A stretch of DNA of 64,000 bases from Bacillota bacterium (GTDB lineage: Bacteria; Bacillota; UBA4882; UBA8346): the NCBI GenBank assembly GCA_023392595.1, contig JAEVYU010000028.1, positions 1 to 64,000 on the forward strand, given 5' to 3'. Of this stretch, positions 1 through 6,725 are shown piece by piece (the stretch's first letter is position 1; each line of letters begins with the position of its first letter). Made by a program: the position numbers and the translations under genes. The notes beneath the pieces were generated by a model that did no database searches, was not told the origin of the DNA, and saw only the letters and a list, made by a program, of their open reading frames with translations.

Positions 1-210
1 AGTATGCATACCGGACCGTTGCGCATGCATACCGAAGGACTGAGTATGCATACCGGACCGTTGCGCATGCATACCGAAGGACTGAGTATGCATACCGGAC
101 CGTTGCGCATGCATACCGAAGGACTGAGTATGCATACCGGACCGTTGCGCATGCATACTGAAGGACTGAGTGTGCATACCGGATCGTTGCGCACGCATAC
201 CGAAGGATTG
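1..210. repeat. 42-bp tandem repeat (5 copies, each two 21-bp halves)
   Basis: Five consecutive 42-bp units run from the window edge; each is two related 21-bp halves, both containing ATGCATACCG. The first three copies are identical, and copies four and five carry point changes (for example GTGCAT for ATGCAT and GATCG for GACCG), after which the repeat dissolves at about 211-240. One plus-strand frame is open and would read as heptads of the type MHTGPLR and MHTEGLS, but no ribosome binding site is visible and the array may begin before the window. There are no unique spacers, so this is a minisatellite and not a CRISPR array. Whether it is translated is unknown. Confidence 0.9.
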
Positions 211-483
211 CGTATATACCCTGAACCATGCGCATGGATGGCGTCTTTTTAAAGGACATAATCTTGAATCATCCTGGTTTATTTTTAGGCCCTCCTGCCC
301 CTCGTTCCCCTCCAAGGAAAATATCAGCGCGACATTGCCGATGCAATCAAATAGGCATTCACACCATTGAACCCGGATTCAATCGCGTCCATCCAAAATA
401 ATCCAGCGCCTTTGAAAAAGGCGACTCATCCTGGTCATGATTTGCTCTCCATCATTTGCAACTGTCTTTCGACTTCGGGGGGG
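211..483. other. Gene-free stretch with an inverted fragment of the dispersed 300-bp repeat
   Basis: No convincing gene is seen. Around 398-437 the plus strand reads TAATCC, then GCCTTTGAAAAAGGCGA and CATCCTGG. This is the reverse complement of part of the dispersed repeat found at 8344-8640 and 12598-12891, so it is a short inverted relic of that family. Confidence 0.5.
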
Positions 484-1169
484 TTAAAAACCAAGTATTT
501 GCTGCCCTGGCGGTCTTTGATGTCTTAAGACATGAAGGTCGCCGACCATTTCGATGAAGCGCCGGTAATTGACGCGGAGATTGTTTTTCCGGCCGTAAGC
601 ATCGGCCAACTCCCGGTTGGAAATGACCGGGAGTGTTTCCGGCGGCGCTTGAGTCCCTCTGGTATCCAGTTCGGCCTTTAGAAATAATAATAAATTCAAA
701 TGATCATCCGTGGCTTTTTTGACTAAACGTTTTTCTTCACGAACAGCGACGGCATAGTCAGTCAAGCGCCCGGCCGTTTCCGGTCCGGCTAGGGAGGCGA
801 TGGACAGCAAAGGAAGATAGGAGTCCATTTCTCTGGCTCCCAGGTCCGGGATGTCGGGATAAGTCTGATAACGGTCCCGGACAGATTTCCAGTTGCCCAG
901 GAACCAACAATAAAGCCCGTCCTGATCCGGGCGGGCTCACAGTGAGAGGCTTTCGGTAAACGGATGTTTTTGTAACGAGACTCATATTCGGTCCGGATCT
1001 CCCAGGGAATGCCCCGGCCCTTGCTGGTCATAACTATAGTTTGGCTGTTAAAGATATTCCCGGTTGCCGGCGGTAACCCGACCCCGACAAAAGCCGTATC
1101 TTCGGTAAAGTCCAACGCCGGATGGATCCGTTCAATGGGGCGGGCAGGGGATACAAAATTTTTTGACAT
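484..1169 (-). pseudogene. Decayed gene, N- and C-terminal parts in different frames
   Basis: On the minus strand an intact start (ATG at 1169, preceded by GAAGGAGA) opens a frame beginning MSKNFVSPARPIERIHPALD that makes sense to about 940. The sensible reading then moves to another frame, giving RPDQDGLYCWFLGNWKSVRD and continuing through a stretch with PLLSIASLAG to a stop at 484. The two parts together make only about 225 residues. The layout, an N-terminal IHPALDF region and a C-terminal PLLSIA-type motif, recalls mobile-element helicase-like proteins of the DUF3631 kind. If so, the central ATPase core has been deleted. That family assignment is a weak inference; the frameshift is directly visible. 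The three overlapping open frames here should not be annotated as separate proteins. Confidence 0.6.
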
Positions 1170-1887
1170 TTGGATTCTCCTTCATTTTACTCTTTTCCCT
1201 TTACTCTTTACACGGGTCCCGGGACTTGAAAATAATGAACATCATTTTGACCTCCTTTTTGGAAATGAAAAAGCAAATGGCCCACCATCTCGGCAGGCCC
1301 TTCATTCAGGGTATAAAAAAAGCGCCTGGTTGGGAGGCGTTTTGGGACTTGAAACTATTCTTGTAAACTATTACCAATACCATTATATCACGGAATTTTG
1401 AAAAAAGTGTGTCGATTTTGTGTCGATCAGTCTAGATGTTGATATGACGGGGAAAAAATGGACATTAACGACATTATGACTGATAAATGCCCGGTTAATT
1501 TGAAGGAGGAGAACCCCAATTGGAGCTGGTCCCGAAGCTGAAGATTTCAGTTGGGAGGGGTTCAGCGGAAAAAATTAGAGGGGAAGGAGGCGCAGGAGGG
1601 GCAAGAGGCGATAAAAAAATGAAAGCGGGTTTAGGTTTTACCCATTGGCGTTTTTTAAACAGCGAGAATCTCCGACTTACAGATTCAAAGTTTGCCACTC
1701 TGTCGGCATTTTATGATGCCCGTTCCCTAGCAGGAACTCAATGGGATAAAAAAATTTGCAATAAAAAACAGCTTGGTTTCGTCTATATAGCAAAAGATAT
1801 TTTAAGAGTAAAACTGCACAATAATTGAAAAGGTATTCAATTGAAATAGCCGGGGACTTCATGAATTTTGTTTATTGTTATTACAAT
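1170..1887. other. Poorly coding stretch with two doubtful short ORFs
   Basis: Nothing here is recognised. A 27-codon frame (1458-1541, ATG, starts MDINDIMTDK) contains an AAGGAGG site at its end that is spaced about 10 nt from a TTG opening a 102-codon frame (1520-1828). That product is rich in Gly and Lys at its start and resembles no family known to me. Either could be a relic. On the minus strand a 34-codon frame (from about 1308) overlaps the leader of the decayed gene. All are low confidence. Confidence 0.25.
1315..1339 (-). terminator. Weak hairpin plus T-run, minus strand
   Basis: On the minus strand CGCCT, a 7-nt loop and AGGCG are followed by one C and seven Ts. The stem is only 5 bp. 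A TATAAT lies upstream on the same strand (1387-1382), so it could attenuate a short leader ahead of the decayed gene at 1169, but no good -35 box is visible. Confidence 0.3.
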
Positions 1888-1907
1888 ATAGTCAAGTACC
1901 TGACTAT
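1888..1907 (+). promoter_or_regulatory. Inverted repeat, probable MarR operator
   Basis: ATAGTCA and TGACTAT form a perfect 7-bp inverted repeat with a 6-bp spacer, 32 bp before the start of the marR-type gene. MarR proteins usually bind such palindromes in their own promoter, so autoregulation of the exporter operon is inferred. Confidence 0.6.
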
Positions 1908-1938
1908 TCGATCCAAAATAAACAACAAAGGAGAGGTT

Positions 1939-2562
1939 ATGGATATGAGTGAAACGAGAAAAACGGTGATCGAACAATTGAGGAATTTACAGATGCTTTT
2001 ACATCGCTATCAAATGCAGAACTTTATGGCTTTTGGCCCATGGGGCAACCCCAACAGAGGACAAGGACGTGTTTTATCCATATTGAAAATGAAACCGGAG
2101 ATCAGTCAGAAAGAATTAGGGTACTTGTTAAATATGAGCAAGCAATCTTTGGCGGAGATACTCGGTAAATTGGAAAAGAACGGCTATCTTATCAAAGAAA
2201 CTTCCGATGACGACAAACGCAGTTTTAACATCAAACTGACTGAAAAGGGAGCAATGATTGCCGGTGAGATGGATGAGACCCCCACGGATTTGAAGAATCT
2301 TTTTGAAGGTTTTCGTGATGAAGAACTGGCTAGCTTCAGTGAGTTTCTTAACCGGATTATTGTACGTTTACAAGAACAATTTACCGGCGCAGATGATGAT
2401 TTGCGGCAGCAGATGATGGAAAGATTTATGGAACAACATGATCATTTCTTTAGGGGAGCTGAACATTGGTTTGACAGACATGGTAGGATGGATTTCTTCG
2501 GCGGTAAATTTCCCAATAACCGGCACAGACGGCACGACAATGATCCCAATGAAGATAGATAA
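1939..2562 (+). CDS. MarR-family transcriptional regulator
   Basis: A 207-residue winged-helix regulator. The core reads RVLSILKMKPEISQKELGYL followed by a recognition-helix region NMSKQSLAEILGKLEKNGYL and the wing segment with DDDKRSFNIKLTEKG, the usual MarR layout. The start at 1939 (MDMSETRK) is chosen because AAAGGAGAGG lies just upstream; the ATG at 1945 is about equally good. The frame is open further upstream to 1825 but that part crosses the operator and has no ribosome binding site. The C-terminal 60 residues are rich in His, Arg, Asp and Phe (EQHDHFFRGAEHWFDRHGR), an unusual tail that might bind metal. It heads an operon with an HlyD adaptor and an ABC exporter, so it is most likely a drug- or stress-responsive repressor of them. 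Confidence 0.85.
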   Translation: MDMSETRKTVIEQLRNLQMLLHRYQMQNFMAFGPWGNPNRGQGRVLSILKMKPEISQKELGYLLNMSKQSLAEILGKLEKNGYLIKETSDDDKRSFNIKLTEKGAMIAGEMDETPTDLKNLFEGFRDEELASFSEFLNRIIVRLQEQFTGADDDLRQQMMERFMEQHDHFFRGAEHWFDRHGRMDFFGGKFPNNRHRRHDNDPNEDR

Positions 2563-2592
2563 AAGAATGGATATAGGAAGGATGTTATCAAG

Positions 2593-3552
2593 ATGAGTTC
2601 TGAGAAAACAACTGGTTTCGGTTCGATGGCCAATAGCCAACCCTGGTATAGGAAAAAGTTTTTACTCCTATCAATTTTAGCGGGTGTCATAGCATTCATA
2701 TTCATCATGAGTTATCAATATTTCACTTCAGCTGATTATCTTTATATCGATAATGCCATGGTCGACGGCGAGAAGATATCGATTAGTTCGAAGTATTCTG
2801 GAAAAATTGCCAAGATGTTCGTTTCCGAAGGAAGTTTTGTAGATAAGGGACAACTGCTCGTGCAAATGGATGATGATGAACTTCTGGCTCAAAAAAATCA
2901 GGCGGAATCCAGCTTGCTCTACAATGAAGAAAATGTTAAATTATGTACCTTAAACTTGCATAAAGCAACCGACGATTTCAACCGCACCCAAAACGTTTAT
3001 AAAATGGGAGTCCTTCCAACGACGGAGTATGAACAGGCTAAAATCACATTGGATTCCAACAAAACCCAGAAAAAAATGGCCGATGCCCAGGTAGATTCGG
3101 CAAAAGCTCAATTGAGTATTATTGAAAATCAGATCAAAGCTTCCAAAATTTATGCGCCGGCCGATGGGGTGGTTGCCAAAAAATATTCCTATGAAGGAGA
3201 TGTAACCCAGTCGAGTCAGGTTATCTATACAATCTACAACCTGCAGAATGTATATGTGGTAGCCAATGTGGATGAGACCCAATTTAGGAATGTTCATCTT
3301 GGACAGAAAGCCTTCATTACCATTGATGCTTATCCCGGCCGTAAATTCAGGGGAAGTGTGGTATCGCTCACTCCTTGCACAGTTGCCCAGTTTGCTTCTT
3401 CCCCCATCAATAATAACAACAGTGATTTTACCAAAGTATCCCAGGTGATATCTTTAAAAATCATGCTGCATGACTTATCCAATAATGATATGAAAGGACA
3501 TACTCCAATATTGCCGGGCATGTATGTTGAAGTAAAACTGAAGGAGAAATAA
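2593..3552 (+). CDS. HlyD/EmrA-type membrane fusion protein
   Basis: A 319-residue periplasmic adaptor. One N-terminal membrane anchor (about residues 18-42, KFLLLSILAGVIAFIFIMSY) is followed by a lipoyl-type half-motif (SGKIAKMFVSEGSFVDKGQ), a helical hairpin rich in Gln, Lys and Ala (about 95-175), the second lipoyl half (IYAPADGVVAKKYSYEGD) and a beta-barrel domain. The layout is that of EmrA/HlyD. In Gram-negative cells such proteins connect an inner-membrane pump to an outer-membrane channel. It sits between the MarR gene and an ABC ATPase whose start follows its stop by one base, so it probably serves the DrrAB-like pump. GGAAGG precedes the ATG at a slightly long distance. Confidence 0.88.
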   Translation: MSSEKTTGFGSMANSQPWYRKKFLLLSILAGVIAFIFIMSYQYFTSADYLYIDNAMVDGEKISISSKYSGKIAKMFVSEGSFVDKGQLLVQMDDDELLAQKNQAESSLLYNEENVKLCTLNLHKATDDFNRTQNVYKMGVLPTTEYEQAKITLDSNKTQKKMADAQVDSAKAQLSIIENQIKASKIYAPADGVVAKKYSYEGDVTQSSQVIYTIYNLQNVYVVANVDETQFRNVHLGQKAFITIDAYPGRKFRGSVVSLTPCTVAQFASSPINNNNSDFTKVSQVISLKIMLHDLSNNDMKGHTPILPGMYVEVKLKEK

Positions 3553-3553
3553 A

Positions 3554-4558
3554 ATGTATAGAAATTTAACAGCCAGAGAACTATCGGAACCAGCAATCAG
3601 GGCAGAGGGTCTTGTGAAAATATTCGCTGATAAGTGTGTTGTGGATGAAATCGACTTATCAGTACCCGCTGGAAAAGTGTATGGTATTCTCGGACCGAAT
3701 GGCGCCGGCAAGACCACAACGATCAACATATTAACAACTTTATTGAGACCGGACGGGGGGAGGGCCAGGATCTTCGGACATGATGTTCTGAAAGAAGCCG
3801 ATACGATCCGGCAATTAATCGGACTGACTGGGCAATATGCATCACTGGATGAAAATCTGACCGCCTTTGAAAACCTCTACATTTTTGCAAGGCTGCTGGG
3901 TTTCACTCATGGGAATGCAAGTCAGAAAGCATACGCTCTTTTGTCCGACTTCGGCTTAGAGGATGCTGCCGCCAAGATCGTTTCTAAATTTTCCGGTGGG
4001 ATGCGGCGGAGGCTGGATTTGGCGGCAAGCCTCATATCGGAACCTCCATTGTTATTTTTGGATGAACCGACTACAGGGCTGGATCCTTATACCCGGTCGC
4101 AGATGTGGAACGTAATCCGCCGGCTGGTTGATCAGGGTACCACCGTTTTACTAACCACTCAATATCTGGACGAAGCTGACCAGTTGGCCGACAGGATCGC
4201 TGTAATAGACCACGGAAAAGTGGTTGCGGAAGGAACACCGGATGAGTTGAAGAAATCCGTCGGATCAACTTCACTTCATCTCCAACTGACCCATCAGACG
4301 GATGCCGAGAAGGCTATGGGTATAATCAAACGAACCCTTGGAACGGAAGGATCTTTAACCGATAAGGTTAAGGCAACCATATCGGTTCCCATGAAAGACC
4401 CGGATGGTGTATTCGATCTGCTTTTAGTATTCCGCGATGGGGGAATCAGTCTGGCAGAATTCAGTGTTCAGAAACCGACCCTGGATGAAGTATTTCTCAC
4501 GATTACCGGACATATTACCGGGGAGCAGCAAATGGGGGAAACTCATGAATCATATTAA
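3554..4558 (+). CDS. ABC exporter ATP-binding protein (DrrA/CcmA type)
   Basis: A 334-residue nucleotide-binding subunit. Walker A is GILGPNGAGKTT (about residue 45), the signature is FSGGMRRRLDLA, Walker B is LLFLDEPTTGLD and the H-loop region is TTQYLDEADQLADRI. The extra C-terminal 90 residues, ending in a VQKPTLDEVFLTITGH segment, are typical of daunorubicin-resistance DrrA and related export ATPases. AAGGAG overlaps the end of the adaptor gene and the ATG follows that stop by one base, so the two are translationally coupled. It should drive the permease encoded next. The exported substrate cannot be read from the sequence. Confidence 0.92.
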   Translation: MYRNLTARELSEPAIRAEGLVKIFADKCVVDEIDLSVPAGKVYGILGPNGAGKTTTINILTTLLRPDGGRARIFGHDVLKEADTIRQLIGLTGQYASLDENLTAFENLYIFARLLGFTHGNASQKAYALLSDFGLEDAAAKIVSKFSGGMRRRLDLAASLISEPPLLFLDEPTTGLDPYTRSQMWNVIRRLVDQGTTVLLTTQYLDEADQLADRIAVIDHGKVVAEGTPDELKKSVGSTSLHLQLTHQTDAEKAMGIIKRTLGTEGSLTDKVKATISVPMKDPDGVFDLLLVFRDGGISLAEFSVQKPTLDEVFLTITGHITGEQQMGETHESY

Positions 4559-5360
4559 ATTATCACCCAAATCAAATATCCATCCGATACAACAAAATGG
4601 TTTTGAACAGATCATCGACAACTCGATAGTTATGGCCTACAGGGGTATCTTAAAGATTTTCAGAAATCCCGAGCAACTGTTTGATGTTACCTTAATGCCC
4701 ATTATTTTCACTTTGATGTTTTCCTACATATTTGGCGGCGCTATTGCGGGCGGTGTACGGAATTATCTCCCGATCATAATCCCTGGTATACTCGTGCAAA
4801 CACTCTTGTCGGCATCAATGGCGATTGGAGTTCAGCTCCGTGAAGATATGGATAAAGGGGTTTTCAACCGCTTTAAGTCATTGCCGATTGCCCGGATTTC
4901 TCCCTTAATTGGTGCGCTTCTGGCCAACATTGTCCGTTATTTGATTGCAACATTATTAACTTTTGTTATGGGATTCATGATTGGATTCAAAGCTTATGGG
5001 GGTATCACCGGAGTGATTTCCGCCGGTATGCTTGTGATATTTGTTGCCTGGTCTATGAGCTGGGTATTCATTTTCTTAGGTGTGATCACCCATTCGGCAT
5101 CAAGCCTCTCGGGATTATCAAACCTGATCATGATGCCACTCACATTTCTTTCCAACGCTTTTGTGCCGACAAGTAGCTTTCCGAAAGCGCTGCGGATTAT
5201 CGCCAATATCAATCCCATTTCCCATCTAATTTCCGCAGTCAGGCTACTGACCAACCATGGCATGATGGGACCGGACATCTGGCTTTCGCTTTTGGGCGGT
5301 ATTATATTCATTGTAATATTTGCGCCGCTGTCACTAAAAGTATATATGAGCAAAGCATAA
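4545..5360 (+). CDS. ABC-2 type permease (DrrB type)
   Basis: A 271-residue integral membrane protein with about six membrane segments, among them FDVTLMPIIFTLMFSYIFGG, YLIATLLTFVMGFMIGF and LLGGIIFIVIFAPLSLKVYM. The LIMMPLTFLSNAFVP element with the following Pro-rich loop is typical of ABC-2/DrrB permeases. The start at 4545 overlaps the ATPase gene by 14 bp and has GGGGGAA five bases upstream. Earlier in-frame starts lie inside the ATPase gene and lack a ribosome binding site. It forms the transmembrane dimer of the pump; only one permease gene is present, so a homodimer is expected. Confidence 0.9.
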   Translation: MNHIKLSPKSNIHPIQQNGFEQIIDNSIVMAYRGILKIFRNPEQLFDVTLMPIIFTLMFSYIFGGAIAGGVRNYLPIIIPGILVQTLLSASMAIGVQLREDMDKGVFNRFKSLPIARISPLIGALLANIVRYLIATLLTFVMGFMIGFKAYGGITGVISAGMLVIFVAWSMSWVFIFLGVITHSASSLSGLSNLIMMPLTFLSNAFVPTSSFPKALRIIANINPISHLISAVRLLTNHGMMGPDIWLSLLGGIIFIVIFAPLSLKVYMSKA

Positions 5361-5378
5361 ATTGATGATTATTTATTT

Positions 5379-5487
5379 GAAATCGTCTTCCACGACCCGA
5401 ATACCGGAAACTTGGGGAAGAACCGCGACAACTCATCAAACAACTGAATGAAATGTTAACTCCGGCAGGCCGAATGATGCAGATATA
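5379..5487 (+). pseudogene. Relic of a coding 3' end shared with 8657-8723
   Basis: The stretch GAAATCGTCTTCC to CTCATCAAACA matches 8657-8723. In the 8657 copy it reads as EIVFLDPEYRKLGEEPQQLI, a plausible C-terminal protein segment. Here one base change breaks the frame, but the following codons QLIKQLNEMLTPAGRMMQ then reach a stop at 5485-5487. The parent gene is not recognised. It may have been a transposase-like or nuclease-like gene of a dispersed family. Confidence 0.45.
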
Positions 5488-5787
5488 GCGATATTTTTGC
5501 TTGGGCGGATTCAAGCGCGTTGTTGTATGCTTTTCTTGTGGCAAAAGCCTTGGTAAAACGATCTTCCCCTCCCTTTCACGAAAATTGCAGCTTGCAGTCA
5601 AAGGGAGGGGAGCGGCAATCAGGCAACTACAGGCACTTAAGTAACTGGAGGGGAGAGTCGAAGCGGCAAAATCGACTCTCCCCATCAGCGACCCGGTTGG
5701 CATGAGTCCATTAACTGCCATGCCCCTCTCTTTGACTGATGGCGGGGTATGAATGCTGAAGAGAGGGGCAGGCCGAATGATGCAGAT
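5464..5787. mobile_element. Direct-repeat-bounded hairpin-rich insertion, about 300 bp
   Basis: A 21-bp sequence starting GGCAGGCCGAATGATGCAGA occurs at 5464-5484 and again at 5767-5787. Between them are three perfect stem-loops: 5565-5576 with 5600-5611 (12 bp), 5650-5660 with 5673-5683 (11 bp), and 5721-5732 with 5759-5770 (12 bp). The first direct repeat is the end of the decayed reading frame described at 5379. The layout suggests a small non-coding insertion or a duplication by recombination; no transposase is encoded. Open frames crossing it are not believable genes. Class assignment is uncertain. Confidence 0.45.
5655..5678. repeat. Dispersed palindrome GAGTCG...CGACTC, copy 1
   Basis: GAGTCG, a 12-nt loop (AAGCGGCAAAAT) and CGACTC; the stem extends to 11 bp with flanking GGGGA/TCCCC. 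It is followed by CCATCAG and, further on, GGCATGAGTCCATTA, both shared with the copy at 8739-8762. A third diverged copy is at 11767-11791. Confidence 0.65.
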
Positions 5788-5882
5788 CACTTAGACACTA
5801 ACAAGTGATGGTCCGCTTATTATTTTGCTATCAAGATGATTATCTTGATCCGAGCCAATTTGGCCCGGTATGAGGAGAACGG

Positions 5883-6545
5883 TCAGGTATTTTTATAATG
5901 AAGACCGTCGATAACAATAGACAGCAATTGATTGAACCTGCTTTGATTAGAAAACTCTTCAAGCTCATCAATAGCCATGAGAAGACCAGACATAAGGGCG
6001 AATAAATCTATGATATCAATATTTTTCCGTACCGCCTTTGCCTGTTGGGCTCGGATGAGGAGATCGGCACATGCCGACTGAAGGTCCAGCAACACATCGG
6101 AGGTTACCGTCCGTACCCAAAAAGTGCCGATTCTTAAAGCGTCCCTCACTGCTCTGTTCGTAAAGCCCTCCTCCATTACGCGAAAAAAAAAGTCAAAAAA
6201 CGCCTTACCGGGATCGGTGTGATTGATAAGAGATTTGGCTTCCTCCGTAAGCTTTTGTTTATAACTGATACTGGCTGCATAAAACAATGCTTCTTTGGTG
6301 GGAAAATGGCGGTATACCGTACCAATGCCAATCCCAGCATGACGGGCAATTTCACTGATTGGAACCGACAGCCCCTTTTCGGCAAAAATCCTATGGGCTA
6401 CCTGTAGTATCTGTTCTCGGTTTTGTTTTGCGTCAGCCCGCAGCGTCTTTTGGGGATCATCGGAATAATGGGAAATACCAGATTGGATATACGCCATTTC
6501 GCCACAAGGGTATGTTTCACCCCGAGAATATTTTTTCTTTGCCAT
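5883..6545 (-). CDS. TetR-family repressor of the adjacent MFS pump
   Basis: A 220-residue TetR regulator. The helix-turn-helix lies at about residues 45-90: REQILQVAHRIFAEKG, then ISEIARHAGIGIGTVYRHFP and TKEALFYA. The N-terminal 35 residues before it are an unusual extension. I chose the ATG at 6545 (MAKKKYSRGE), which follows AGAGGTGG by 8 bases; a GTG at 6557 in the same frame lies within that site. The C-terminal ligand-binding domain is of the SBP-type found in many TetRs (FALMSGLLMAIDELEE). The gene is divergent from an MFS drug transporter across a 180-bp gap containing two matching palindromes, so it very likely represses that pump and itself. Confidence 0.9.
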   Translation of the reverse strand: MAKKKYSRGETYPCGEMAYIQSGISHYSDDPQKTLRADAKQNREQILQVAHRIFAEKGLSVPISEIARHAGIGIGTVYRHFPTKEALFYAASISYKQKLTEEAKSLINHTDPGKAFFDFFFRVMEEGFTNRAVRDALRIGTFWVRTVTSDVLLDLQSACADLLIRAQQAKAVRKNIDIIDLFALMSGLLMAIDELEEFSNQSRFNQLLSIVIDGLHYKNT

Positions 6546-6592
6546 CGCGGTAGCCACCTCTTTCCTCTTTATTTTACCTTAATTAATGGATG

Positions 6593-6622
6593 TTGACAAA
6601 CGGAATGATAATTCCGTATAAT
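6593..6622 (+). promoter_or_regulatory. Promoter of the MFS pump gene
   Basis: TTGACA (6593-6598) and TATAAT (6617-6622) are separated by 18 bp. A second TATAAT overlaps at 6622-6627. The spacer holds the first TetR-type palindrome, so binding there would block RNA polymerase. Confidence 0.8.
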
Positions 6623-6650
6623 ATAATCTATAAGCGGAACTATAGTTCCG
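6601..6650. promoter_or_regulatory. Two TetR operators, CGGAAY-NATA-RTTCCG
   Basis: CGGAATGATAATTCCG (6601-6616) and CGGAACTATAGTTCCG (6635-6650) share the same 6-bp arms apart from one compensated base pair (T:A against C:G). Their centres are 34 bp apart. One lies in the promoter spacer and the other just downstream of the -10 box. The co-variation supports a real binding site. Confidence 0.85.
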
Positions 6651-6725
6651 TTTTTTTAAAACGAATTTTCTCAGGTGATATCTTCTCCAATTGAAGGTTT
6701 ATTTTAAAGGAGAAATAGAACAACG

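Noticed and set aside
1..210. CRISPR array
   Set aside because: Repeats are directly adjacent with no unique spacers, and no cas gene is near.
4..252. Protein-coding gene of 82 codons across the tandem repeat
   Set aside because: No ribosome binding site, the frame is a by-product of a repeat unit divisible by three, and the 3' part degenerates. Kept only as a repeat.
484..985. Separate small genes on the minus strand
   Set aside because: They are frame-broken parts of one decayed gene.
1825..1938. N-terminal extension of the MarR protein
   Set aside because: Crosses the inverted-repeat operator and lacks a ribosome binding site; the start at 1939 has one.
5520..5705. 61-codon ORF
   Set aside because: Lies inside the hairpin-rich repeat element with no start signal.
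5308..5790. 160-codon ORF on the minus strand
   Set aside because: It crosses the exporter end, a gene relic and three hairpins, and resembles no protein.
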